The notes under the pieces are model-generated. The model searched no databases and was not told the DNA's origin. It saw only the letters and a list, made by a program, of their open reading frames with translations. Below, piece by piece: positions 44,910-56,036 of a DNA stretch of 64,000 nt (its first letter is position 1; the number at the start of each line of letters is the position of its first letter). The position numbers and the translations under genes were made by a program. Where the stretch lies: positions 5,394,001 to 5,458,000 of the forward strand of contig JAJUBI010000001.1 of assembly GCA_022419385.1 (NCBI GenBank). Direction: 5' to 3'. This stretch comes from Paraconiothyrium sp. Pb-2020. Taxonomy: Eukaryota > Ascomycota > Dothideomycetes > Pleosporales > Didymosphaeriaceae.

Positions 44910-45938
44910 ATGGCCCTTCCACCCCGTATCGACGTCCACTCGCACTTCCTCCCACCCTTCTATGTCGAAGCCCTCCTTGTAAACGGTCACGAGAAAGTCG
45001 ACGGTATGCCCGCCATCCCAGAATGGTCTTTAGAAGGTCACCTCCAAATCATGGAAGCCGCCAATATCAAGAAGAGTATCCTATCCATCTCGTCACCAGG
45101 GACGAACCTGCGTCCGAACCTCCCATCGTCTACTGTGAATGACCTAACACGGAGATGCAACGCCTACGCCGCAGATCTGAAAAGGAGGTATCCTGACAAT
45201 TTCGGTTCTTGGGCGTCGCTGCCACTTCCAGACGTGTCCGCCGCACTGGAAGAAATTGATAAAGCGAGAGAGGAAGGATGTGATGGCTTCTCCCTAATGA
45301 CGAACTACCACGGAACCTATCTTGGCGATTCCGTCTTCGATCCTATATTCGCGCGGTTCAACGAGCTAGGCGCAAACGTCTTCATACACCCCACAGCGCC
45401 ATGCATGCACTGCTCGCATGGCGAGACAGCCGAGGCTCTGCCGCTCGGCGATAGCTACCCCATTCCAATGTTCGAGTTTTTGTTCGACTCCGCAAGGACG
45501 GCGATGCATCTTTTCTTCTCCGGAACAGTGGCCCGATGTCCCAATGTCACGTTTGTGCTGCCGCATGCAGGGGGTGTCCTCCCGCCTTTGCTTACGCGGT
45601 TCACGGCGTTTGGGGCGCTGGTGCCGGGGAGTACGGATTTCGATGCCAAGGCAGTAAGAAAACAGTTGGGCGAACAGTTCTACTTTGATTTAGCAGGGAC
45701 GGTGTTTGAGGGGGATGAAGGGGTGGTTGGGTCGGGGCAGTTGAAGGCGTTAGTTAGGGGGTTTGATATCAGTCATGAGAGGTTGCTCTATGGAAGCGAC
45801 TTCCCATTTACGAGACATGCGTCGGCGATGATCCTTGCGAATAGGATGAGGGATGGATTGGAAGCGCTATTCGGCGAACGGGAAAGGAAGGCGATCTATC
45901 AGGGCAATGCTGAGAGGTTACTGCATGAGAAGGCGTGA
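44910..45938 (+). CDS. ACMSD-type amidohydrolase/decarboxylase (amidohydrolase family 2)
   Basis: Single exon, 342 aa from the ATG at 44910. The frame is open to an earlier ATG at 44829, but the later one has a better context (G at -3 and +4) and sits just before the conserved start RIDVHSHFLPP, whose HxH binds metal. Further family signs: SSPGTNLRP, HPTAPCM, the LPHAGGVLPPL loop with its metal His, and YGSDFPFT with the catalytic Asp near the end. This is the family of 2-amino-3-carboxymuconate semialdehyde decarboxylase, 6-methylsalicylate decarboxylase and other non-oxidative aromatic acid decarboxylases. The exact acid is unknown. Cytosolic. It converges with the next gene, 82 bp apart. 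Confidence 0.88.
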   Translation: MALPPRIDVHSHFLPPFYVEALLVNGHEKVDGMPAIPEWSLEGHLQIMEAANIKKSILSISSPGTNLRPNLPSSTVNDLTRRCNAYAADLKRRYPDNFGSWASLPLPDVSAALEEIDKAREEGCDGFSLMTNYHGTYLGDSVFDPIFARFNELGANVFIHPTAPCMHCSHGETAEALPLGDSYPIPMFEFLFDSARTAMHLFFSGTVARCPNVTFVLPHAGGVLPPLLTRFTAFGALVPGSTDFDAKAVRKQLGEQFYFDLAGTVFEGDEGVVGSGQLKALVRGFDISHERLLYGSDFPFTRHASAMILANRMRDGLEALFGERERKAIYQGNAERLLHEKA

Positions 45939-46020
45939 GAGAACGGCTACTTGAGGACAGAGCCGAAATCGGAATAGTGAATAACAAGAATACGAACATC
46001 GAATAATACTGTTGCATAGT

Positions 46021-47844
46021 CTATATGTACTTGTAGGGGTTCAAAATACCGTTCTGGGAGGCTGTTAGTACTTGCAAGACAAGAAAAGGAAGACAACATA
46101 CCGGGTCATACAGGTTTTTGATCTGCTTCATAAGCTTGATCATTGTCTCATTCTTACTGTACCCAATATACGGCTTTTTGCTGACGCCTAGCCCATGCTC
46201 AGCACTGATGCTACCATTCCTCTTCGATGTCCACTCATATAGATAAGGCTCGAGCGCTTTCTCTACAGTTTTGTCGAATCTGCGGACGGGGACGTTCAGG
46301 TGGAGGTTAGCATCGCCCATGTGTCCGTATCCGACAACGTCTACAACGGGATGGTCATCAGTCTCCCCAAGGAGCCCATCCTTGATCATACGCTCGCGGA
46401 TATCTTCTACTAGGTCGTACATCTGCGCGATTGGTATCGAAAGATCATACTTGTAGACGCCGCCCCAGTGGCCAAGGCATTCTGTAATGCGTTCACGGCA
46501 GGCCCAGAGTTCGGCAACCTGTGTTTGACTCTCGGCCAGAACACCATCGGAGACGACCTCGGTTTCCATGACGTGCTCAAGGAAGTTTTGCAATTTCTGC
46601 TTCCGTCAGTGCTACATTGTGATTCAAGAACAAGCCGCATACCTCGCTATCATGGTCGGTGTTGGAGCCACTGGTTTCAACCAAGCAATAAAATGGGTGG
46701 TCGCCTTCCAACGGCAACTTCGTGCCCGCCACTTCCTTGAGGATCTTTTGAGTGCGGCCATCCATCATCTCGAATGCGGACAGGATTTCGCCAAGATATC
46801 CCTTTGCGGCGATGAATGCCTTCTGCGCTTGCTCGTAGCTCTCCAAGCCGAAGTAAGCCACGTTTACCGCAGGTGAGCGTCGAGGACATTGAATCGAGAT
46901 GCCGGTAATAATGCCAATCGTCCCTTCAGAGCCAATGAAGAGTTGCTTGATATCGTACCCCGTGTTGTTTTTCCTGAGCTGTGAGAGATCATCAATGATG
47001 GTGCCGTCGGATAGGACAGCTTCAATACCAAGCACACTACCGTGGAGACTGCCATATCGGAGTAAGCGCAGGCCACCAGCGTTCGTCGAGACGTTGCCAC
47101 CAATATGGCATGAACCTTTCGCGCCAAGATCGAGCGGAAAGATGTGCTGCCTCTCGGCCAGGTAATTGTCGGCGACTTCGAGAATGACACCAGCATCTGC
47201 GACAAGAATACCCGAGACCTCGTCGAACGACCTTATGTTGTTCATCTTTTGCAAGTTGAGGACAATTTCATCGAAGACTGGAACTGAACCTCCGACAAGG
47301 CCGGTGTTGCCACCTTGAGGAACAACAGCAAGCATATTGTCGTTACAGTACTTGAGGATGGCGCTCACTTCCTCCTTGTTGGAAGGCTTCAGCACCAATT
47401 GCGCGTGGCCTCGGAACTTGCGCATCCAGTCGCTGTTAAAGGGCTCAATGTCTTCGGTGGCATCCTTGGTCACTCCATTTATCACAGCAGACTCAGAGCC
47501 GAGCATTTTCTGAAAATACTGGACATGCTCCTCGGTAAGCTTTGCAAATTTGGACTCTCGTTGGATGTGAGGATACCTTCACAAGTTAAATCACATATTT
47601 GAAAATAATTCAGCGGAAGTGGAACATACGAGTCGGATGTGAATTTAATGGACTTGGAGGGAGCTGGTCCATCCTTTACGCCACCATTCGCATCTGGCTG
47701 ATGAGGTTCCGAACTCGCTGAAGTTGTTGCTTCTGACTTCCATCTCATTTGTAGGGCAGGTCTGACATTCTTGATACACGGCGACGGTCGCGACGACAAC
47801 GCTGCACGTCGCAAAGAAGCGGCGACGCGCGAAGAGGCAGCCAT
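46021..47844 (-). CDS. Mitochondrial FAD-linked D-2-hydroxyacid (D-2-hydroxyglutarate-type) dehydrogenase
   Basis: Four exons: 47844-47630, 47576-46643, 46596-46102, 46053-46021; the sum is 1677 nt, 558 aa. The N-terminus is a mitochondrial presequence (Arg/Ser-rich, no acidic residues for 35 residues). FAD-binding PCMH motifs: VVPQGGNTGLVGGSVP, GAKGSCHIGGNVSTNAGG. The C-terminal catalytic cap shows VDVVGYGHMGDANLHLNV and SAEHGLGVSKKPYIGYSKN, with the metal-binding histidines. It is closest to yeast Dld2/Dld3 and human D2HGDH, which oxidise D-2-hydroxyglutarate or D-lactate and pass electrons on to a carrier. The final 11-codon exon provides NGILNPYKYI. It diverges from the proteasome gene (271 bp). 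Confidence 0.94.
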
Positions 47845-48115
47845 GGTTTTACAATTACAGAAGAAAGAGGACAGTGCGGGAGTGTTTCGAGGTCGCGGAC
47901 ATAAATTCATCGACCATGACCTAACCCGGCAGGGATAGCACGAGCCTACGCTTGGCGCTCTAGGTGGAAGCGACGACGCGGAAGCTCTCACAGCTGCGAC
48001 TCTGCTATACAATCCACCCCGCCGCCTGAATAATCCGTCCTATTTGCAATCTTCCTCTCGACCACTCGCCTCCACCCTCTCTCGAGCTCTCCAACTACTC
48101 TTCACATCAATCGTT
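47845..48115. promoter_or_regulatory. Short divergent promoter, D-2-hydroxyacid dehydrogenase / proteasome alpha4
   Basis: 271 bp separate two start codons on opposite strands. The half next to the proteasome gene is CT-rich (48050-48110). No TATA box or recognisable proteasome control element (GGTGGCAAA) was seen. Confidence 0.4.
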
Positions 48116-49082
48116 ATGGCGTCGGGCTACGACCGCGCGCTCTCAGGTAACCTTCCACTTGTGGATGGCGGGCAAGCTAATAGCTAACCTGTGAACAGTC
48201 TTCAGTCCCGACGGACACGTTTTCCAGGTCGAGTATGCATTGGAGGCTGTCAAACGAGGTATGCTGGAGGATATTTTGCTATGACCAATGCAGCGGTAAT
48301 AACGTTTGGGCAGGTACATGCGCCGTGGGCGTCAAGGGCACGGACATCGTGGTGCTAGGATGTGAGAAGAGGTCGGCGATGAAACTTCAGGATACGCGGA
48401 TTACACCCTCTAAGATCGGTCTCGTTGACACTCACGTTGCCCTTGCCTTCGCCGGACTGAACGCCGATGCTCGCATCCTCGTAGACAGGGCCCGCCTGGA
48501 AGCACAATCACATCGCTTGACAGTTGAGGACCCCGTGTCAATAGAGTACATCACGAAATACGTAGCCGTGTGCAGCAGAGATACACACAGAGTGGTGGTG
48601 TGCGACCGTTCGTATTAGTACGCTGATTGTCGGTTTCGACCCTAACGACAAGACGCCGCGGCTGTACCAGACCGAGCCATCCGGCATCTACTCGGCATGG
48701 TCAGTTTAGAACTTTGGCAGCACAGAGGTGGATCTTCAGAGCTGACTCTCCGCAGGAAGCGAACGCTATCGGCCGCTCGAGCAAGACGGTGCGCGAATTT
48801 CTCGAGCGAAACCACAAGGACGACCTGGATCGTGAAGAGACGATCAAGCTGACGGTCAAATCACTGCTTGAGGTGGTGCAGACGGGTGCGAAGAACATCG
48901 AGATCGCCATCATGGCGCCGGGCAAGCCGCTTGAGATGCTCCCGGTGGAGGACATCGAGAAGTACGTGGAGAACATCAACACGGAGAAGCAGGAGGAGGC
49001 TGCGAATAGGAGGCCGGGTCGTTCAGGCCAAGCCTCGATTCCAACACGACCTGCTGGGGAGGGTTCAGGCTCGGGAGCATAG
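48116..49082 (+). CDS. pre6: Proteasome subunit alpha4 (Pre6/PSMA7 type), frame broken at three points
   Basis: Exons 48116-48146, 48199-48258, 48314-48699 and 48756-49082. The start MASGYDRALSVFSPDGHVFQ and VEYALEAVKRGTCAVGVKG identify 20S core subunit alpha4. The rest follows the family (LQDTRITPSK, FAGLNADARILVDRARLEAQ, LYQTEPSGIYSAW, KTVREFLERN, SLLEVVQTGAKNIEIAIM). However, three single bases appear to be missing: after GCC at about 48568 (before the QQRYTQSGGVRPF segment), at about 48612 (between PF and ISTLIVGF), and at about 48759 (just after the last intron). Each falls where a GG pair is expected. The three losses together restore the frame. The subunit is essential and usually single-copy, so sequence error is more likely than a pseudogene. 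Confidence 0.88.
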
Positions 49083-49398
49083 ATGGTATAACCAATCACG
49101 ACGAGGAAAACGATTTCGCGCATGAAACAGCATTGGCGTCTGGTAGACTTCCCAGATCGTATACGACAGATACGACCAGCTAGAGCTTCAAATGGCATAT
49201 CTAGCAGATGAGCCTCTTCCACCTCGCCTGTCGCGGAGCGGGTTCTGCACCTTCCATTCGCCCTCAGCGTCTCTAATGTGCCAAGTTACAACATTCGAAT
49301 GCGCGACTCTAGGGACATTGGAGGTAGATAGTGTCAGAAACATTTGTTTCACATATGTGGTGACCGTTGAGAGTATCGTTGAGTATCGTTTCGTGGTG
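49083..49398. other. Intergenic between convergent genes
   Basis: Shared 3' flanks of the proteasome and CHY-type zinc protein genes. A duplicated gagtatcgtt lies at 49371-49390. No coding content. Confidence 0.4.
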
Positions 49399-49962
49399 TT
49401 AACCCAGCCTGTCGGAGGCGTCCTTCACGTTGAATATCGAGCGATCCTCCTCGCCCCGAACACGGTCATCCTTGAGCATTCTGCCATGGATCAGCGTTGT
49501 TTATTGCGGTGCTTCCTGTTACTGACCTCGCATCCTTCCGTACGTCCTCGCCCTCGACCTGGAGTTTCGCCTGGGGGGTCAGGGCATCGAGGACGAAGTG
49601 GTTGTCGCAGTGCGGGCAATATTCGTCGCTGTCATCTCAGCATGCAAACTATAGATCTCGTTCGCGTTGGTGGCCTACGCATCCTCAAATTCGCGTGAAT
49701 CTTTACGGAAGGCTTTTTGCACTTTTTGCAGACGAAGGTCATCTCGAAGCTCTGCAGCAGATCATGGTCGGCCGCTTCGTGGTGGCACTCTGCGCAGTCG
49801 AACCATTTGCGGCCTAATAGGGTCACTCGGAAACTTTATGATTGTATCGCGTGCACTCACAGCAAGGCGCGCGGATGGCGACCTGGGCGTTGAGGACGTG
49901 CTTGCTGCGGAGCATCAGCGGAGGTCATCCGTGGCGGGGCTGGTCGCGCGTACGTACCACAT
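49399..49962 (-). CDS. CHY-type zinc-finger protein, one base missing
   Basis: Six short exons: 49962-49958, 49904-49861, 49813-49679, 49628-49527, 49480-49399 plus possible upstream sequence; introns 46-53 nt with GTRNGT-like donors. The product starts MCKHVLNAQVAIRAPCC and continues KWFDCAECHHEAADHDLLQ, FVCKKCKK, ADEYCPHCDNHFVLDALTP, ending RGEEDRSIFNVKDASDRLG. Cys/His spacing fits the CHY zinc-finger family (related to yeast Hot13). The listed exons total 368 nt, one short of 123 codons; the missing base lies at about 49713, where KKCKK should be followed by FRKDSREFED. Five exons from the ATG at 49962 are counted; frames upstream to 50216 look coding but are themselves disrupted, so the true start may lie further out. 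Confidence 0.72.
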
Positions 49963-50198
49963 GTCGAGTCTGTGGCGTATCACGCGGGCGCGCTCAGGAT
50001 GCGGTTGCCGTACGTAGGAACGCGTGTGATTGTTGGTGTTTGCAGCTTGTCGGTGACCTGTTGAGCGTCGCGAGGCGAGTGTTTACAGGGTCTGGCTAAA
50101 GTGTGCGTCGGAAATGCAGGAACCCAGGGCGCTGTCAACGGGGGTCGGTGGACCAGAGCCTCTGGCCTGGCGACGTCAGCCACACTCGACTTCGTAAG

Positions 50199-53100
50199 AT
50201 GGGCACCACCGAGCACATTCCTCTCTCACACTTCGCGGCATCGCTCGCAAACACTCCAGTCACTCCGACACGCTCGACAGCCCCAGCGCGTTTGCTGTGC
50301 TGGCTCTGAAACCGCCATCCCAGGCGTCCCCCGCCTCAAACAGTGTTCCCTGCTGGCGACCATATCCATTCCTAGACCCACCGATCACCGCTTGCACGCA
50401 CTTTGACGACTCGGTGCCCCTCGTCCACACACAAGCTGTCGCTCCCTATACGTATACGCCCGTTGCCTCGCCCGTTGCCCGCCGCTGAAGCACCTCCGCG
50501 CCGCATGAAGATCCCCCGCCCAAGGGTCCTCACATTTTCAAAGCACACTGTCGGCGCTCAATGGGAACGAAGCCTGGACAGTCGATGAGCATCCACAACA
50601 CAGACCCTGGCGCCGGTTGACGAGGAGCGCCATGGAACCCCCAAACACTGAGGAGAAGACGGACGGCTCGTCCATTGTGAGTGCTCCCCCACTACATAGC
50701 TCCAAGCTCTTGCCCTGCTGCCACATGGTTCTTCAATATGCACTGGACAGGAAGAGAACATTGCATAAAACGACTAAAATCCTGTGAGCATTCCCTAATT
50801 GCGACCAGAAACCTGTGTCTTCTCTCCGCAGCTTTTTCGAAAACAATCTCAATTCGAACAAATCCCCAGCGCCCGCAAGCCCTCGACAACCGTCGCCCGC
50901 TGCCGCCGACCGGCTGGCTGTAGTAGAGGATAGCAGGAGGGATGGGCGCATGTCGCTGGATATTGCGCGGCAAAATGGCGGGCGGTATTCAACTTCGAAC
51001 TTGCTCGACAGTAGCGGGACAGGCCCTGCTACGCCGCGGGGGAGGAGTATGCGGTCGCCGTGGAGCGTTCCCAAATCACGCCCGACGTCCATGGTAGCTT
51101 TCTCGCCGCCGAGGTCGCCTACGAGATCACCGCCCAAGGTGTTGGTCAATTCGCCAGCATCTCCCCCGCCCAATTCACCCGCCCCGCAGATCCACTCGCC
51201 GCTCCCTTCCCGAACTTCCTTCCATGCATCGGTGGACACTTCCTCGCAGAGCTCAGTAACCTCGAATGGCGCGAAGCCAGGAAAGATACCCAGTCGGAAT
51301 AATACTCCTGCTATATCGCTAGATTCAAAGCCGGCTCCCTCTCCCAATCATGCCGCAAGTCCAACTGTGGAATCGCGCAAGAGTGGCGTCTTCGACCGAC
51401 ATAATGTTTCTACGCCGCTCATTCCACCTCCTGTCAATCGCGCTGGCAAACCCAAGATACTCGGCAAATCACACTCCGTGGAGCCACCTCCAAGATCGTC
51501 TTCGCTTGCACCAGTGGATGTATCGGAAAGAGATAGGAAAGACGTGTCACCCTTCAGTACACCACCCAGCAGCCCTGAGAAACCACCTTCGCCTACAAAA
51601 GATGCTAGTCCCCCAAAGCGATTTACTACACCCAGAGACGGATACTTCCCGCCGCCTCCGATACATCACGCAGTGGCCGAGAGGGTACCTCCATCGGATC
51701 CGCGAACCCAAGGCTTTAATCAGCCGTCTAGAAGTGTCCCTCCAGGGCGACACCAAAGTACAGGTGATATCTCAGCAGATCGCCCGGCTCTCCCAGCGCG
51801 GAGAGAACGAGACAATGTGGACATGCGCAAAAGCATGGTATTGCAAAGGCCGGCAGCCCATGAGCCGCCTGTAAGGCGATCCATGGACACATTCCGCTCG
51901 CCTGCCATGGTGGCGGAGACCACTAATAAGTTCATGCCACCGCCGAGAAGAACACACACAACAGACATGTTTCCCACCGCTCCCGCAGAACCCCGCAAGT
52001 CTCTTGAACCTCCCAAACCCCCTCCACCGCGAAATTCAGGAGAATTCAGACGACCGCCTCCCGCCCCCACACCTGCACAACCACGCAAAGCATCGCAGCC
52101 GTACAGCTATGACTCGGACGATACCGATACTGCAAACGAGAAGCCAGGTGCTACTCTGACCGATTATCCAGACTCCTCGCAAGCCAATCGCCGGCCCCCC
52201 GTATTTGATGCTGGAACTTCGTTGATCCCAACAGGCTACGAGACCAAGCTGTTCGCCATATGTGGCGAATACATTTGTACGACCGGTTACGTGACTAATG
52301 TATGGAATGTGCTAAATGGCAGGCTTCTCATGAGCATCAGCCATGGGGATACTGTTAAAGCTACTGCTGTCGCATTTCGGCCTGCGAAAGAAGTGGAAGA
52401 CGAAGGCAAACGTCTTTGGCTTGGCATGAACACCGGTGAAATGCACGAGATCGACATCCCAACTCAAAGTGTTGTGTGTACGAAGAGCACTGCGCACAAA
52501 GGCGCTCCTGTTGTGAAAATATTTCGCTACTCATCCGAGATGTGGTCGTTAGACGACGAAGGCAAGCTTCATGTCTGGCCACCGGATGAGACAGGATCCC
52601 CGACTCTTCAACAAACGCCGTACGCATTTCGCATCCGCAGTGGACATACATTCTCGATGATATCAGGATCCCAGCTCTGGATAGCTTTCGCCAGAGAGTT
52701 GCGCGTTTATAAGAGGACTGGTGACGGCAACTACTTCCAAGAACTGACACAAGGAGGGTTATCACAATTGAACATAGGCGACGTCACTGCGGGCGCTATC
52801 CTCAGCAGCCAACCGGATCGTGTCTATTTTGGACATAATGATGGGAAAATCACAGTTTATGCCAAGAAGGGCTTCGAGTGTCTAGGCGTAATGAATGTGA
52901 GCCTATACAAGATTAGCTCCCTGGTGGGCGTTGGCGACTATTTGTGGGCTGGGTATAGCACAGGCATGGTCTACGTCTACGACTTAGGTACTACGCCTTG
53001 GAAAGTGATGAAAGACTGGAAAGCCCATGAAAAGGTCATTTTCGGGATCTTAGCCGATAGGACAAGTATCTGGAAGTTGGATCGCCTTCAGGTCGCGACA

Positions 53101-54473
53101 TTGGGCTCTGACAACATTCTGCGGATTTGGGATGGCATGATGAAAGATGATTGGCATGGTACGTATCTGAAGATCAGCGGAAAGAGTAAGGCTAACAGGT
53201 GTAGAAACCCAAATGCAGCAGCGTGACTCTGAGTACTGCGAGTTCAGAGAACTGACAGCCAAGGTCATGACCTGGAATGCCGGCGCATGCAAACCTACTG
53301 AGCTAAGACACAATGAGCAAGATCAGAACTTCTTCCGGGAACTGCTACAACCCGAAGATCCTCCGGATCTTCTTGTTTTTGGTTTCCAAGAGCTGGTAGA
53401 CCTGGAGAACAAGAAGATTACAGCCAAGAGCTTCTTCAAGAAGAAAAAGTCCAAAGAAGCTAACGAGCAGGAGCACATGTCCCATCAGTACCGGGCCTGG
53501 CGCGACCATCTCATTCGTGTCCTGGATGAATTCTGTCCCCGTCAAAACTACACCTTACTCCACACAGCAAACCTGGTGGGCCTTTTCACCTGCATCTTTG
53601 TAAAGAGTTCCGAACGCACAAAAATCCGCGACGTCAGCGCTGCGGAAATCAAGCTTGGCTTCAGCGGCCGTGTGGGAAACAAGGGTGCATTGGTCGTCCG
53701 TTTTCTGATCGATGATTCATCTCTATGCTTTATCAATTGCCATCTAGCGGCTGGACAGTCGCAGACACAACACAGAAACAACGACGCGGCCTCAATCATG
53801 GAAGCAGCACCTCTGCCGCGAAATCGCTCTCCAAAAGATTGCACCAACTTCTTCGTTGGCGGCGGCGACGGCTCCATGATACTCGATCACGAGATATGTA
53901 TCCTCAACGGCGACCTTAATTACCGTATCGACTCCATGACGCGCGATTCGGTCGTTTCCGCAGTGAAACAGGGCAACCTCACTAAACTCCTCGAACGCGA
54001 TCAGCTTCTGCTATCTCGCAAACGGAATCCCGGACTAAGACTGCGCGCCTTCAATGAAGCGCCTATCACCTTCGCACCCACATACAAGTATGATGTCGGC
54101 ACCGATACATACGATACTTCCGAGAAGAAGCGCTCACCTGCGTGGTGCGATAGGCTGCTTTACCGCGGTCTAGGCAAGATCAAGCAAACTGAGTACCGCA
54201 GGCATGACTGCGTCAAGGTCTCTGATCACAGGCCTGTAAGCGGAAGATTCAAGTTGAGGGTCAAGACGATCAACACGAAGTTGCAGACGGCTGTGAGCGA
54301 TAAAGTAGAGGTAGAATTTGAGGCCGTGAAGAGGAGGATCGCAGGAGATATCAAGTGAGTCTGTGTGGTGTCACTGATTGGAAAGATTGCTAACCTGATA
54401 CAGGCTCGATTACCTCGTTAATGTGTTTGGGTTAAGTGCAAAGGAGGCACAAAAGCTTTTGCAAGGAGCGTAG
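50199..54473 (+). CDS. WD40-like / inositol-polyphosphate 5-phosphatase, N-terminus with frame breaks
   Basis: The secure part runs from an acceptor at 50832 through 53158, then 53199-54354 and 54404-54473. Residues first form a 430-residue Pro/Ser/Arg-rich disordered region, then a WD40-like beta-propeller (ICGEYICTTGYVTNVWNVLN, KRLWLGMNTGEMHEI, DNILRIWDGMM), then the 5-phosphatase: VMTWNAG, GLFTCIFVK, INCHLAAGQ, ILNGDLNYRI, SPAWCDRLLY, KVSDHRPVSGRF, all catalytic motifs intact. Known fungal proteins share this order and remove the 5-phosphate from inositol lipids or inositol phosphates at membranes. The 5' part, from an ATG at 50199 (MGTTEHIPLSHFAASLANTP) to about 50678, is readable only by changing frame at about 50283 and again near 50540, and the junction to the next exon is unresolved, so the N-terminus is uncertain. 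Confidence 0.88.
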
Positions 54474-54859
54474 GGTTGGCCCGTCAGCCTTCTGGAGATA
54501 CCACATTCATAATATTGTTTGAGCGCTGTTGTAGTACTTCAAAGCATCTGCATTGGTGAGGTAGCTTTATTTGCGAAGCTCAATGGATTGAAACTTGTTC
54601 ATCCGTATATCGGGCCTAGGTCGCATGCCCAGGGTCTGGTGTAGTGACAAACATGGCAGACGAGAAAGCGATCTTCAGAATTGCATATGCGCGGATCATC
54701 GATATCGCTACGCGTTGCGATGTCATGTGTTAGCGTGGAATCATGGTGACGTCAATCACGCGTACCGCCAAAAGCACCTGCCATACCAATGGGAATAAAC
54801 CCATCATTGCGTCCACACCACAAACAAACTATAAACCTTCTCTAACAAAAAGTACACAT
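54474..54859. other. Intergenic, no gene seen
   Basis: 3' flank of the 5-phosphatase gene and promoter of the GFA-family gene. No recognisable coding sequence. Confidence 0.4.
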
Positions 54860-55680
54860 ATGTCCTTCCCTTCCTCAATCGCCCTCCGTCGCCTGCCGCT
54901 AACGTGCACTTCGTCAGCACTCCCACGCGCCCGTCTCTTAACCGCACACCTTTCTCACAACACGCGATCCTTCGTCCCAACGGTCAGAATGGACAAGAAT
55001 CAGGCCCGCGGCGATTCCACCACCGGAATCAGTGAGTGGAAGCAGCGCCCGCCGTACCGCGTCCACGAGCCCAATGAGCAGTTCGATGCGAAGTACGAGG
55101 CCAACTGCCACTGCGGGAGGGTCAAGTACCAGCTGAGCAGGCGGGAGCCCTTGGACAGCAAGCTCTGCCATTGCACGACGTGTCAGACGCAGCATGGTAT
55201 GTTTCCCCCGCCTCACCCTTTTCTCCTTAATCTTCTTTCCGAGATCAGATATTGATATAGTGTAGCCGCTCCCTTCCAATGGGCCGCCATCTTCCACAAG
55301 ACCGACATCAACTTCACCAACGGCCACCACGAACTCGAATGGTATGACCCCACGGATAAGTCTATCGAGCACAAGCTACCCTGCAAAGTGCGTTGCTCGT
55401 ACTGCCACTCTCCATCATGGACGAGGGCCGCAACATGATTCTCCTATTCCCTTCTCTCATCCATCTTAAGACCGACGAGGCCAAAGCGTTCTTCAAACCC
55501 CGTTGCCACATGTTCTACGGGCAGAGGGTTATGGATATCCCGGATGGTCTGCCCAAGTGGAGTGGACTCAGCGATGATAGCGATTTGATTGAAGATAGTC
55601 CACCGGAGAAGGTTAAGGAGTTGGAGAGGAAGAGGGAGGAGGAGAGGGAGAAGAGGTTCGAGAAGGGAGAGAACGAGTGA
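54860..55680 (+). CDS. GFA/Mss4-like domain protein, probably mitochondrial, one base missing
   Basis: Exons 54860-55196 and 55266-55680 (69-nt intron). The N-terminal 43 residues are Arg/Ser/Leu-rich without acids (ALRRLPLTCTSSALPRARLL), like a mitochondrial presequence; a second in-frame Met at 54989 could give a cytosolic form. The GFA (Gfa/CENP-V) fold shows the zinc ligands NCHCGRVKYQ, LCHCTTCQTQHG, then FHKTDINFTNG and RCSYCHSP, IMDEGRNMILLFPSLI. The tail is a charged coiled coil (KVKELERKREEEREKR). At about 55412 one C is missing between the CHSP and IMDEG frames; the exons total 752 nt, one short of 251 codons. Family members bind zinc and sometimes glutathione adducts; the specific function is unknown. 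Confidence 0.82.
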
Positions 55681-56036
55681 AGCGTTGAGGTCGCGTGAGA
55701 TCAGGTCGCACATGGTGTGAACGACAAAATGGTCGGCGATTCCGGGCTACAAAAAGGCATGCCTGAGCCGCCGTGGTATCGGACGATGATGGTTACGAAT
55801 AAAGACACGCTAAGTGTTTCGCAAAGGGCGATGCGGTAGCACGGCCTTTCATATGTCCAATGAAGACATTCAGGTGCTCATCTTTGAAATCCTACGTCAT
55901 TACGACCAATACCTCTTCACCCAAGTCTGTTGATAGAGGCCTGGAGCACTCTGATATGCAATAATATCGAAGAACTTCTAAGCTTATCAAAAGCACAGTC
56001 CTAATATCATACTGACTGCGCCGCGCATGTTTCACT
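55681..56036. other. Intergenic between convergent genes
   Basis: 356 bp of 3' flanks. No coding or repeat content recognised. Confidence 0.4.

Noticed and set aside
49192..49698. A 168-codon plus-strand frame
   Set aside because: It overlies the minus-strand CHY zinc-finger exons, whose Cys/His motifs and splice sites are clear; the plus frame is a shadow.
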